From Calendula officinalis (lineage: Eukaryota; Streptophyta; Magnoliopsida; Asterales; Asteraceae), in assembly GCA_963853835.1 (NCBI GenBank), contig OY970826.1, forward strand, positions 5,192,001 to 5,256,000: a stretch of 64,000 nt of DNA, read 5' to 3'. Below the pieces are notes generated by a model. It did no database searches and was not told the DNA's origin. It saw nothing but the letters and a program-made list of their open reading frames with translations. Each line of letters begins with the position of its first letter. The stretch's first letter is position 1. Of the stretch, positions 33,842 through 44,634 are shown one piece after another. Both the position numbers and the translations under genes were made by a program.

Positions 33842-36800
33842 TTACTTCTTCTTTTCCTTTTCTTCCAACAACTTTGCTCTTTTCTTATCACCTTCTAAAG
33901 TCTGTTGGTTCCTTTTATTCCTTTGTGCAATGATATATTTGCTGATTCTTTTAACAAATTCATTCAATTTGTTTTGGAGCATCACAGCATCATGTGGTTT
34001 AATAAAATTCATGCACCATAGTTGATAGAGAGTCTTCTCAGAATGAGGATACTCTTTCTCATAAAGGAATAAGTCACATTTCTTACTTGTATATTCAAAG
34101 AAGTACATGTTGACAGTTGGTAGCACATTCCAAGCTTGAACATTTTCTGAATCTGTATACTTCTCTGGATAATTTTCTGGATAGAAAGCAGCATCAATCA
34201 TTTCAGTAAGATAACCTGCAGCTGAATTCTTCCAGTTCTTCTTAGTCATTCTTGGTTTACCAATGATCAACATCTTAATAATGTCACTTCTGGTTAGGGA
34301 CATGACCAAAGGTTTCCAAGCTCTGAATCTTTGAGTAACCTTATCTTCTCTTATAATCTCAATCATATCATCTATGTACCTCCAGTTGATGATTGGATTA
34401 TTTTGTAGGGGAGCAATGGGGAGATCATGAACTTGAACCATTTGTAATTTTTTATTTGGTTGATCAAGTTCTGAAGCAATTGTCTTTCTTTTCTTTGATG
34501 TTTGAGAGGATACACCAGATGATTCTCCAGATATTGTTTTTCTTTCTTTCATTTCTTTGGAGTCTATCTGTTCAAGTTTAGTGGTGTACTTCTCATTAAT
34601 ATCTTGCTCAGTAAGATCCTTCTTCTTCTCTACACAGTACTTTTCAATTAAATTGATCAGCTTCATTCTTCCAAATGCCTTTGTGTTATACCCTTTTGAT
34701 TTTAAGAATGTGATCATTTCTTTCTTTTTCTCTGCAAATTGTTCTGGCATATCAGCCTTTTGCTCTTTGCATTCTTGTACTTGTGCTTCAAGAAGGTCTA
34801 TTGTTTCATGTTCAAGTTGCCTAAAATTTTTCAGTTCTCTTATTTGTAATTCCTTTCTTGTTTCAGCAACTTGTTTAGATTTGATCTTCTGTTGAAATTG
34901 TGGCAGTTTTGATATATCTGCTATATCTGCCAATTTGATTTCTGTGAAAGGTTGTCTCAATATTCTAGCCCTTTCTGCTAATCTTCTGTTTTCATTTGCT
35001 AGAGAGACTTCAACCTTCTTTAAATATTTTGCTCTCTTTACCTTCCACCTATCCTGTTTGGCTGATTTGGCATAATTGATTTTGTTGACAATTTCATGAC
35101 CTTGTGCTCTGTTGGGTTGGTCTTCATCAGCAACTTCTTTTCCCTTTCCTATGTAATTGTCTTTCTTCATATTTGGTTCAGATTCAATAACAAATTTGGG
35201 ACCATAGTAGTGTATCTGAGATATGGGAAGTATTTTAGGATGTGGAGGCAGGGAGCATTCATCAACTTCTAACCAGTTGATATCATCATCAATATCTTTT
35301 ACCACCATTTGTGTTGTTGTTGTTCTTTTTGGAGATGGTGGAAGTATCACTGTAGGCTCTAGTAGTGGTGGCAGCTCAATAATGTCATCAGTAGTAACTA
35401 AGGTAGTTACTACTGGTATGTCTTCAGAGATTACTACTGATAGGTCATCAGTAGTGTTTGCTGCCTTTTCTTCATTTACTACTGCTGTTATATCAGTAGT
35501 AGGAGTTACTACTGGTATGTCTTTTTCAACTTGTTCTTTAGTAGGAGCAGTAGTAATTGGCTCTTCTTCTGTAATCATCATCTCTGGGCCTTCATCAACT
35601 TCTGTTTCTTTTAAATTCAAGAGGGAGGAAGCTGCTGCTGCAATGGATTCATCAATCATTGTCTGTATGTTATCCTTCTCCCCCTTAGTGAGCTCAACTG
35701 GAGGAGCCTCACTATCATCAATCCTCTTTTTCAATTTTCTGATAAGCTTTGATTGTTGATGAAGCCTAAGTTCATATTGTCTCATTCTTTTGTTGATGAT
35801 ATTGACATTTCTTTTCATAGCAGCCATAGTTTTTCCTTGATTTGTTTGGTAATAAAGACAATCTTGTACAGTGGATTCCAAGGAATCCACTTTAGCCGTC
35901 AATTGTTGGATTTTAATACTGCCCTCACTCCATCTAGCAAGATCATCGGGCTTACTAACAGGTACATTGGTTTTAAGGTTTTCCTTCCTTTCCATCAATT
36001 CCACAGATCTGCCCTCATCACTGCTTGGTGATTCATTGGGTCTTTTAGACATTCTCTTCTTCCTAGAAGAAGCAGAGATGCCCCCCCTTGTGGTTTCTTG
36101 GCACCGGGGTCCTTTGAGTAATTCCTCAAAAGAGTCATCACTCAAAGTTGCCGAGGTTTGGGTCCTAATGATGTTTTCACTGTCCTGTGCACCCACCTTT
36201 GGGGCATCAGTAGTGAAAGCCCTCCCCTCATGTCCTCTCTCCTCCTTGGAGGACAACTCTTTGAGCCTGGGGTGTGACTCGATTGGTCCCCTGGTGTCCT
36301 TTAAAGATTTCTTTCTTTTATAGATTGAGGAAATTTGTTTGGTTTTATCCGGTAGGTCTTCCACAGAGTGAAGAGTAGCACTCTGCAGATTTATATCAAG
36401 TTCCTGGGACACATTCAGGACTTCTAAGTGAGATGGTGATTGAGTGGCTATATGGGGTGGTGTTTGGGCTGTATTTGGGGGTGATGGAGTGGGTTGAGGT
36501 TCAACTTGGGTTGTAGCAATGGTTGAACCTTCTCCAATAATGGGTTGATCTTTGATCATGTTTGGAAACAAAGGGGTTTCCTTCCCTGAAAATTTAAATT
36601 GTTTTCTCATATTTGAGAAAACTTTCTTGTTCAACTCAGGTAATACAAAAATATTTTTAGGAGTTGACAAGTTTTGTAATTCACAGTTTATAATATGTTG
36701 TAGAAATCTGGGATACATTAAAAATTTAGAAGAACTAAGATTTCCCAACATACCATCAAAAATCATATTAGAAAAATTGAATACTTGGTCTGTGCATAAA

Positions 36801-37318
36801 CATACAACAGCAGATGCTATTGCCTTGTTAAACTCATTCCAAGTACTTCTTTTAGGAGAAATACAATGCTGAATGGTATGAACCAGAAATTTCCATTGTG
36901 GGGATAGAAGGCCTTTTTGAAAAGTTACAATATTAAGTCTGCCTTCATACCCCATTTTATTTAAAATATCAGCAATGTATTCCTTAGGAAGAGTATACAT
37001 ACCTGAATCATCATGAAGTTGTAGATGATGTCTGATTGATTGTTCAGTTACAGTGATGTACTTTCCATCTACTTTCGATTTTATCATTGATGATGTGGTT
37101 CCTTCTGTTTGTTCAGCATTGGTCCAGAAATCCACCAAGTGCTGTTGATATGCCTTCGGCTTTACAGTTAAGGCAAACTGTATATACGAATTTCTTAAGA
37201 ATTTTACGATTGGACGGAAATCTTTTGTTCCGTCGGGATTCTTTAAAAATGCAACCATGTTGTGAAATTCTGAGTATTTGAGATCGGTTTGCACATCGAG
37301 AGCTTGTAAAGTTGCCAT
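33842..37318 (-). CDS. Element 2 third ORF (Sirevirus 'env-like' protein)
   Basis: 1,158 residues from ATG at 37,318 (MATLQALDVQTDLKYSEF), intact. The N-terminal ~260 residues (FLKNPDGTKDFRPIVKFL, KFLVHTIQHCI) form a globular block similar to the start of element 1's third ORF and to proteins seen widely in Asteraceae retroelements. Then come a Pro/Thr/Ser-rich linker, a coiled coil (about 470-560), an acidic linker with VTT repeats, a second Lys/Glu-rich helical region and a second globular part (about 980-1,110), ending in a basic KEKKK tail. No signal peptide or convincing membrane helix, so an envelope role is not supported; function unknown. The VVTTLVTTDD stretch is encoded by CAGTAGTA words. 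Confidence 0.8.
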   Translation of the reverse strand: MATLQALDVQTDLKYSEFHNMVAFLKNPDGTKDFRPIVKFLRNSYIQFALTVKPKAYQQHLVDFWTNAEQTEGTTSSMIKSKVDGKYITVTEQSIRHHLQLHDDSGMYTLPKEYIADILNKMGYEGRLNIVTFQKGLLSPQWKFLVHTIQHCISPKRSTWNEFNKAIASAVVCLCTDQVFNFSNMIFDGMLGNLSSSKFLMYPRFLQHIINCELQNLSTPKNIFVLPELNKKVFSNMRKQFKFSGKETPLFPNMIKDQPIIGEGSTIATTQVEPQPTPSPPNTAQTPPHIATQSPSHLEVLNVSQELDINLQSATLHSVEDLPDKTKQISSIYKRKKSLKDTRGPIESHPRLKELSSKEERGHEGRAFTTDAPKVGAQDSENIIRTQTSATLSDDSFEELLKGPRCQETTRGGISASSRKKRMSKRPNESPSSDEGRSVELMERKENLKTNVPVSKPDDLARWSEGSIKIQQLTAKVDSLESTVQDCLYYQTNQGKTMAAMKRNVNIINKRMRQYELRLHQQSKLIRKLKKRIDDSEAPPVELTKGEKDNIQTMIDESIAAAASSLLNLKETEVDEGPEMMITEEEPITTAPTKEQVEKDIPVVTPTTDITAVVNEEKAANTTDDLSVVISEDIPVVTTLVTTDDIIELPPLLEPTVILPPSPKRTTTTQMVVKDIDDDINWLEVDECSLPPHPKILPISQIHYYGPKFVIESEPNMKKDNYIGKGKEVADEDQPNRAQGHEIVNKINYAKSAKQDRWKVKRAKYLKKVEVSLANENRRLAERARILRQPFTEIKLADIADISKLPQFQQKIKSKQVAETRKELQIRELKNFRQLEHETIDLLEAQVQECKEQKADMPEQFAEKKKEMITFLKSKGYNTKAFGRMKLINLIEKYCVEKKKDLTEQDINEKYTTKLEQIDSKEMKERKTISGESSGVSSQTSKKRKTIASELDQPNKKLQMVQVHDLPIAPLQNNPIINWRYIDDMIEIIREDKVTQRFRAWKPLVMSLTRSDIIKMLIIGKPRMTKKNWKNSAAGYLTEMIDAAFYPENYPEKYTDSENVQAWNVLPTVNMYFFEYTSKKCDLFLYEKEYPHSEKTLYQLWCMNFIKPHDAVMLQNKLNEFVKRISKYIIAQRNKRNQQTLEGDKKRAKLLEEKEKKK

Positions 37319-37867
37319 TGTTGTTGAGATTTTGCAAGAATTTTGTTAAAGATGAAGGGTTTTTGATCGTAAACTAGGGTTTATCGAAAGGTGTTTAGAG
37401 AATCGAAGTGAAGATAATGCTAAATTAATCATCTGCCGCCTTTTATATCTTTCGATTAAACCTGCAAAACTACGAAAATAGCCTTCGAATCATAACATAA
37501 CGGTTATTTTCATGGGGGTTAGTTTGGTAATTGTGTTTATGAAAGACCAGTAGTAAATAAGATATCAGTAGTAAAACGTCAGTAGTATCTACTAACATCA
37601 GTAATGACTAAGGATTTTGACATCAGTAGTAATTATAGACATCAGTAGTAACCATTATCACACAAGACCAGTAGTATATGTGAATACCAGTAGTACTGAC
37701 TTACCAGTAGTATCTGTGTAAACCTAAAATACACCAGTAGTAATGAACTATCAGTAGTATTTTGTGCATACACTTTCACACCAGTAGTACAGCAATACTA
37801 ATAGTAAAACACTTAAGAAAATAATATTTTACAACACTAACTTTACACATAATTTTTAAGTGAGATT
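37319..37867 (-). repeat. Element 2 spacer packed with CAGTAGTA words
   Basis: Non-coding link between pol stop and third-ORF start. From 37,549 to 37,805 CAGTAGTA or near variants occur about a dozen times at irregular 15-30 bp spacing, nearly all in one orientation. Could contain a promoter, splice or packaging signal for the third ORF; not shown. Confidence 0.75.
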
Positions 37868-40800
37868 TTAAGTTATTAAAATCATTCCAATACTACTGAC
37901 CAAGAAGTTGAATCTTCCTACATCAAATGCTTTTGTAAAAAGATCTGCTAATTGATCATCAGTATGGATTTTAACTACTTTGATTAATTTCTTTTCATTA
38001 CAATCTCTTATAAAGTGAAATCTTATTTCAATGTGTTTAGTTTTTGAATGTTTTACTGGATTATTCACAATACTAATAGCACTTTGATTATCAATAAAAA
38101 TAGGAGTTTTAAGGATAGAGATACCAAAGTCTAGAAGCTGATTTTGAATCCATAGAACTTGAGCACAGCAAGCAGATGCAGCTACATATTCTGCTTCAGC
38201 AGTAGATGTTGATACATTTGTTTGCTTCTTACATTGCCATGACACTAGTCTTGATCCAAAGAATTGACATCCACCAGTAGTGGACTTTCTATCTTGACAT
38301 TCACCTCCATAGTCACTATCTGTATAGGCTATTAGTTCAAAGGGTGAGTCATGTGGATACCATAGACCTAGTGATGGTTTGCCTTTCAAGTATCTGAATA
38401 TTCTTTTAACAGCCTGCAAGTGTAGTTCTTTGGGTCTTGCTTGATATCTTGCACACACACAAACACTATACATAATGTCAGGTCTTGATGCAGTTAAGTA
38501 CATCAAAGAGCCTATCATTGATCTATATAAGTGTTCGTCTACATCCTCCCCCTCAACATCAGGATGTAGGTGTTTGTGTGTTTCCATTGGTGTACTAGCA
38601 CTTTTACTGTCTTTCAAGTCAAACTTTTCCAAGATGTCTTTAACATATTTTGATTGATTTATCAAAATACCATCAGTTCTTTGACTGACTTGGAGTCCAA
38701 GGAAGAAGTTCATTGGACCCATGGAGCTCATCTTGAATTTTATCTGCATCAGCTCTTCAAATTCTTTGCATAGTAAATCATTGGTTGAGCCAAAGATGAT
38801 ATCATCTACATAAATTTGTACCAGTAGGATATCATCTTTAACTTTCTTTGTGAATAGAGTTTTATCAATGGCTCCTCTTTTGAAATTGTTCTTTAATAAG
38901 TATGATGATAGTGTGTCATACCATGCTCTTGGTGCCTGATGTAGGCCATAAAGAGCTTTATCAAGTTTGAACACATAATCACCATGTTTTGGATCTTCAA
39001 ATCCTGGAGGTTGGCAAACATAAACTTCTTCTTCAATCTTCCCATACAGGAAAGCACTCTTCACATCCATTTGATAGACTTTAAACCTTTTGAATGAAGC
39101 ATATGCTAGGAATATTCTTATTGCTTCAATTCTGGCAACAGGAGCATATACTTCATCATAGTCTATACCTTCTTCTTGAGTGTATCCTTGGGCTACAAGT
39201 CTGGCTTTATTCTTGATCACTATCCCTCTTTCATCTTTCTTGTTTCTAAAGATCCATCTTGTTCCAATGGCTCTTTTTCCTTTGGGTAGAGGTACAAGTG
39301 TCCAAACAGCTTGTAACTTGAATTGAAGGAGTTCTTCTTGCATTGCCTCAATCCAGTTTGAGTCCTTCATTGCTTGTTGAATCTTCTTTGGTTCATCCTG
39401 AGACAGAAAGCATTCATACATACATTCATTAGCAATTAAACTTATATTACACATATTTGCAGTTAAACTTTTGTTTAATTTGCTTCTTGTTTGAAGTGGT
39501 GAGTTAACATCACTTAGAACAAGGTCTAATGGATGGTTCTTTTGAGTCCTTGTTGTTGTAGCTTTATCAACCACTAGTTGATTTTCAAGGTTAGACTCAT
39601 TTGCCTCAGGTAGTTGTTCTTCTTGAGATCCTTCATTGTCATTAATATTTGGTTCATCATTATCTTGGTCAGAGTTACTACTGCTATCATCTTCATTGAG
39701 ATCAGTAGTATTGAAGTTGTTACTGGTATCAGTAGTATCTTGAGAATCTAGGTTATAGTTGGGACCAGTAGTATTTTCAGTACTATTACTGGTACCAGTA
39801 GTATTGGAATTACTACTGACCTCATTCTCAGAGTTACTACTGCTTTCAATATTTGAGTTCTTACTGACATCAGTATTAACTATGGGAGCAGTATCAACAA
39901 CTATGTATCTCATCTTTTCTTGACCAGTATAAACAGATGATGTTCCTTCTTTTTGATTAAGACAATTTGAATTACCTGCATTGAAATTCATATTAGAATT
40001 AAAGGATTTGGTTAGATTGTCTATGTCAAATAGCCAATCTGGACCATTTCCTTGTTCATTAGGTACATTTTCATTAAAGGATACATTGATGCTTTCTTCA
40101 ATTATCCTTAGTCTTTTGTTGAATACTCTGTATGATTTACTTTGAGTAGAGTATCCCACAAATATTCCATCATCAGCTTTGCAGTCAAACTTACCAATTT
40201 GTTCTCTTGTAATCAGAATAGTACAAGGACAACCAAATGATTTTAAGAAACTTATAGAAGGTTTTCTTTTATTAAACAGTTCATATGGTGTTTTAAAATG
40301 TGGCTTCACTATTAATACTCTGTTCTGAACATAACAAGCAGTATTAACAGCTTCTGCCCAAAAAGTGATTGGTAACTTTGAGTCTGCTAGCATTGATCTT
40401 GCTGCTTCAATGATGGTTCTATTCCTTCTTTCAGCTACACCATTTTGTTGTGGAGTTCTAGGTGAGCTGTATTGCCTGTCAATACCTTTAAGATCACAAA
40501 AGTTAATTAGGTTAGCATTTTTAAATTCTGTGCCATTATCACATCTTATGGCTTTCACTTTTTGATCAGATGTGTTTTCCAGTTTGACAATTAAGTTCTT
40601 TATGAGTTCACTTGTTTCATCCTTTGTCCTGAGAAAGAAAACCCATGTATATCTGGAAAAGTCATCAGTAATAACAAGACAATATTGTTTCTTTCCAATA
40701 CTCATTACATTTGTAGGTCCAAAAAGGTCCATATGTAAGAGCTGTAAAGGAACAGAAATAGAGTTCACAGTTTTGGACTTATGAGAAGTCTTGTGTTGTT

Positions 40801-41396
40801 TACCTTTTAGGCATGCAACACAGTGATGATCACACATGAATTGTTTTTGAGGTAGTCCAATGACCAGATTTCTTTTTACTAAATTGTTCATGTTTTTAAA
40901 ATTTGTGTGACACATCCTTCTATGCCAAAGTTCTGATTCAGTGGTGTTTGCCTTGGATATAAAACAGTTGACCTCATTTGTAGAAATGAGTTCTCCCCCT
41001 ATATCCAGGCAATACACATTGTTCCTCCTTGGAGTTCTTAAAACAACATATTTTTCATCTAAAATAAACTCAGGAGAAAGAATGATGCACTCAATGTCTG
41101 TGAACAGAATCTTGTTCTTTTTATCACAAACTTGAGACACACTGACAAGATTGTATTTTAGTTCAGCTACATAAAATACATCATCAAAGGTAATTTTTCC
41201 ATTAGTAACAGTACCTTTACCTGTAATCTTACCTCCCTGGGGATTCTCACCAAATGCCACATATCCTCCATCAAATAACTTGAAATCTTTAAGAATTTGC
41301 AGATTTCCAGTCATGTGCCTTGAGCATCCACTATCAATGTGCCATGTTCTTCCTTTTTCTGGGATCTGAATGCTCTGCACAAGTGAGTAAAGGATT
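37868..41396 (-). CDS. Element 2 Copia pol polyprotein
   Basis: Open to 37,868, about 1,170 residues. Order: aspartic protease (WHIDSGCSRHMTG, residues ~13-25); GAG-pre-integrase zinc block (LWHRRMCHTNF, CVACLKGKQHKTS); integrase with D in LHMDLFGP, D in IRCDNGTEF and E in TPQQNGVAERRNRT; a Ser/Asn/Thr-rich linker (~470-600); reverse transcriptase (RWIFRNKKDERG, YQMDVKSAFLYG, QIYVDDIIFGS); RNase H (AYTDSDYGG, STAEAEYVAAS, DNQSAISIV, QLADLFTKAF). No ATG opens the frame: it follows the gag stop in the -1 frame, with a pol-frame stop just upstream, so a frameshift, reinitiation or splice is needed. Key catalytic residues are present. Confidence 0.9.
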
Positions 41397-43932
41397 AGTT
41401 AAGTTTGGGAACCCAAGCTTTATATGTCTTGGGTTCATCCTTTGAGAAATGAGCTTTTGGGGATTTAACTTTGAAGACTTTTGGTACCCATACTTGTTTA
41501 TTACTGGTATTTTGTTTTACTACTGTCCTTTTGTAGTTATTACTGGTGTGAGAATTTCCTACTGATCTTGGTTTATACCCATTGTTTTTAGCTTTTGAAT
41601 ACTTTACTACTGATGGACCAGTAGTATTTGGGTACTTACCATGTTTAGAATGACCAGTAGTGTTTTTAGAGTTAACACCAGTAGTGTTTTTGAAATTAGG
41701 GTTATTACCAGTAGTATTCTTGTACTGGTACCATACAGCATTATAATTAGTGTTAACACCAGTAGTAAATTTGTTAGAGTTTCTACTGGTGTTGGAAAAT
41801 TTAAAATATTGTTTATTTTGATTGGATTTTCCATTATTTTTGAAGTAATTGCTGTTCTTTGGGCTTCCAGTTCTTCTGTTTTGAACAAACCTTGGTTTAC
41901 TTCTTCCAAATCTTGGATCTTCAACAATTGGATTTTTAATTTTATTTACTACTGAAAGACCAGTAGTAACTTTTAACTTTTGAGTTTTAGCATTTTCTTT
42001 AAGAACTTTAAATTCTTTTAACTCTTTGCAGTTTATTGGATTGTAGTGACAATCCTTTGCTAAATGGTTCATTTTATTGCATATAACACATCTTAGTTTC
42101 TTATTTTTAGCACCTTCAGGTATTCTTTGGTCTAAGAGTTGTGTTTTATTTCTTTCATTCCCCCTTGTTAAAATTTTTGGTACATTATCTGCATTATATT
42201 TGGGAGATTCATTTGGACTTTGAGCTGTGTGAAAACTTGTATCAATTGATTTTGGTGATTCACTTTGAGATATAGTAAATTCAATTGATTGTTCATCATC
42301 AGAAGAATTATTTGATTCAGATGTTTCATTAGATGATTCAGTTTGATTTTCAGTTTTTAATTCATTAATGATTCTTTTTGAACTGTTTTTAAGAGGTGGA
42401 ATGATTTTATATGGAGGTGGTACAGCATGATATCCCACCCCATGAACAACCTTTTCTGTAGTTTGATTATTAGTTAATTCATCAAGAATTTTAGTGCTTC
42501 TTTCAAACTTTTTAATTGTTAATTTATTTTGTTCAATTTCAAGTTGACATTCTTCTATTTTACTTGTTAGTTCTTTATTTTTTGTTTCATAAAACTCTTT
42601 CTCATCCACAGCTTGAAGCAATTCTTCCTTGATCCGTTGATCAATCATCTTGTACACCTTTATTTGATGTTCTTGATCAGCAATCACCCCATCAAACTCA
42701 TGATTTCTTCTGATTGCTTTTGCTAAATCTTCATTTAATTTATTGTTTTCTTTTTCTAGATTTTTAATAATTTTAGCACATTCAGGAGTACAAGGTTTAG
42801 ATTTTACCTCAGTTTTGTTGTCAGTAAAGGCCATGAGAGCTTGATTTTGAGCATGCTCTTCTGCTTGGAAGCTCCAGTCATATCCTTGTCCTTGTTGTGA
42901 CACAAGAGCAGTTGATTTTGATCTTTTGTCTGGTTGAGGACATTCTTTTGCAAAGTGACCAAGGTTGTTACAGTTGTAACACTTGACTTTAGTTTTGTCA
43001 AATCCTGCTTTGTCACCTTTGTTGAAATTGAGGCTTGTCCTTCCAGTTCTTTTTAGGAATCTTTTGGTCCTTAGGCTCAGCATAGCCATCTGCCATTTAA
43101 GATCCATCTCCTCAAGATCATCTGGATTCAGTTGTTCCAAGTCATCACTAATCAATGCAGTATGCACATGACTAGTGAAGAAGGATTCTCTTGCAGTATC
43201 CTCAGAATCTGCAGCCTTTCCTGCGGAGGTTTCTTGTCCTTGACCTGTACTAGACACAAAAGCAGCATTGTTAGAAGAAATAGAAGGGTTTTTGTGATTT
43301 ACCTCAGTTTCAAACACTCTGAGATCATTATAGAGTTCATCTAACTCCTTTTCTTCTAAAGCATCTCTTTGTCTGTACACCACTGTGTACATGGCCCATT
43401 CTTCACTAAGAGACCTTAGAAACTTCATGTTGACATCCTCTTGATCCATCTTTACACCAACTTGGTTGAGTTCACCAATTAGTTTGTTGAATCTGTCAAA
43501 CACTTGAGTGAGTGTTTCATTGGGCTTTCCTTTGAAATTTTCAAAGTCTTGTTTGAGAACAGACTTCATATTCCTCTTGGTGCTCTTTGTCCCAACAAAT
43601 CTCTTCTCCAGTGCCTCCCATAGTATTTTTGCATCATCATATTCAACAAAGAGATGTTGATAATCATTAGGAATGGCCAGTAAAAGAGTGCTTAGAGTTT
43701 TGAGTTCGATGCCTTTATCTTTCTTCTCCTTCTCACATTTAAGTTTGTCTGCCTCAGTTGCAGAGCTACTTGCTTGAAGTTGACCAGTTTTGTTTCCTTC
43801 ACAAACGACTTCCCACATGGAATAATCTGTAATAAGCATGTATTGCTTAATACGATTCTTCCACATCCCAAAGTTATTGGGTGTGAGTATAGGAATTTTG
43901 TTGGCCTGAGTGCTTTCATTATTATCAGTCAT
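41395..43932 (-). CDS. Element 2 gag
   Basis: 845 residues from ATG at 43,932 (MTDNNESTQANKIPILTP). Capsid-type UBN2 region: NFGMWKNRIKQYM near 20, then KQDFENFKGKPNETLTQVF and LRSLSEEWAMYTVVYRQR to about 205. First zinc knuckle CYNCNNLGHFAKEC near 318. A coiled-coil linker (~375-485) leads to a second knuckle-like CVICNKMNHLAKDC near 625. The C-terminal ~200 residues are Asn/Thr/Lys-rich with repeated NTTG tetrapeptides, each encoded by AATACTACTGG-like DNA. Ends WVPKLN-stop. Forms the particle shell and binds RNA. Two knuckles and the linker parallel element 1. Confidence 0.9.
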   Translation of the reverse strand: MTDNNESTQANKIPILTPNNFGMWKNRIKQYMLITDYSMWEVVCEGNKTGQLQASSSATEADKLKCEKEKKDKGIELKTLSTLLLAIPNDYQHLFVEYDDAKILWEALEKRFVGTKSTKRNMKSVLKQDFENFKGKPNETLTQVFDRFNKLIGELNQVGVKMDQEDVNMKFLRSLSEEWAMYTVVYRQRDALEEKELDELYNDLRVFETEVNHKNPSISSNNAAFVSSTGQGQETSAGKAADSEDTARESFFTSHVHTALISDDLEQLNPDDLEEMDLKWQMAMLSLRTKRFLKRTGRTSLNFNKGDKAGFDKTKVKCYNCNNLGHFAKECPQPDKRSKSTALVSQQGQGYDWSFQAEEHAQNQALMAFTDNKTEVKSKPCTPECAKIIKNLEKENNKLNEDLAKAIRRNHEFDGVIADQEHQIKVYKMIDQRIKEELLQAVDEKEFYETKNKELTSKIEECQLEIEQNKLTIKKFERSTKILDELTNNQTTEKVVHGVGYHAVPPPYKIIPPLKNSSKRIINELKTENQTESSNETSESNNSSDDEQSIEFTISQSESPKSIDTSFHTAQSPNESPKYNADNVPKILTRGNERNKTQLLDQRIPEGAKNKKLRCVICNKMNHLAKDCHYNPINCKELKEFKVLKENAKTQKLKVTTGLSVVNKIKNPIVEDPRFGRSKPRFVQNRRTGSPKNSNYFKNNGKSNQNKQYFKFSNTSRNSNKFTTGVNTNYNAVWYQYKNTTGNNPNFKNTTGVNSKNTTGHSKHGKYPNTTGPSVVKYSKAKNNGYKPRSVGNSHTSNNYKRTVVKQNTSNKQVWVPKVFKVKSPKAHFSKDEPKTYKAWVPKLN

Positions 43933-44006
43933 GATTAATAATGTGTGTGTTTTAAAGATTAAAACTTTATGTTGTTCTTAACAAATAGTAGATCTAGAAC
44001 CAATAT

Positions 44007-44018
44007 GCTCTGATACCA
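44007..44018 (-). promoter_or_regulatory. Element 2 primer-binding site
   Basis: TGGTATCAGAGC in element orientation, initiator tRNA-Met complement, two bases after the 5' LTR. Confidence 0.92.
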
Positions 44019-44020
44019 CT

Positions 44021-44629
44021 TGTCAGGATCGATTAACTATAAACAAGTTAATAAACACCTTAGATCTATTTGATGATAGAAGTTGCAGCGGATCAACACT
44101 ATATCAATAATTAAGAACGATGAACTGTATGAACAATATGAGAAATATTAAGAACACAGTTTCACAAAAAGCTTCAATGTATATTATTAAGTTAACAATA
44201 CACACGTACGTTTACAATTCGTAAGGAACTATATATAATAGTCCTTGAAGCTAAACTATTTACCCTAGTTATTCTAGGATACGATTTACATCTAATTATA
44301 AACGATATACATTGATTTACATTCTATAACTATCTCTGCGAAGATCTCGGACTTGATATGTTCCATAAACGCGTAAAACCAATCACCAGTAGTAAATAAG
44401 TAACATCAGTAGTAAACTTGGTGATCAGTAGTAAGTCCAGAAACCAACGTCAGTAGTAACTACAATGATCAGTAGTATCTTCAATCTTTGTATGATCAGT
44501 AGTAACTAAGTTATAGAGAACACCAGCATCAACTTCATCAGTAGTAAATGTTTCTGCCCCATCAGTAATAAACATAATTATCACTAACTGCAGCATCAGT
44601 ACTAAGTTGATCTGTGATTTGCTCTAACA
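44021..44629 (-). repeat. Element 2 5' LTR
   Basis: 609 bp, no difference seen from 33,184-33,792. TSD AGGGA follows at 44,630. Confidence 0.95.
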
Positions 44630-44634
44630 AGGGA

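Larger units (their letters stand above)
33184..44629 (-). mobile_element. Element 2: young, intact Sirevirus-like Copia retrotransposon
   Basis: 11.4 kb on the minus strand. LTRs 33,184-33,792 and 44,021-44,629 (609 bp) appear identical base for base. A perfect target duplication AGGGA flanks it (33,179-33,183; 44,630-44,634). Order in element direction: LTR, primer site, gag (845 aa), pol (1,170 aa), CAGTAGTA-rich spacer, third ORF (1,158 aa), polypurine tract, LTR. All three frames are open. The third ORF after pol places it with Sireviruses. It is probably a very recent insertion and possibly still active. CAGTAGTA words pervade LTR, spacer and coding parts. Confidence 0.95.

Noticed and set aside
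35223..35759. Plus-strand Ser/Val-rich frame opposite the third ORF of element 2
   Set aside because: Shadow of the CAGTAGTA-rich coding strand.
33842..37318. Calling the third ORF a true envelope gene
   Set aside because: No signal peptide, cleavage site or membrane anchor is visible; only its position matches.
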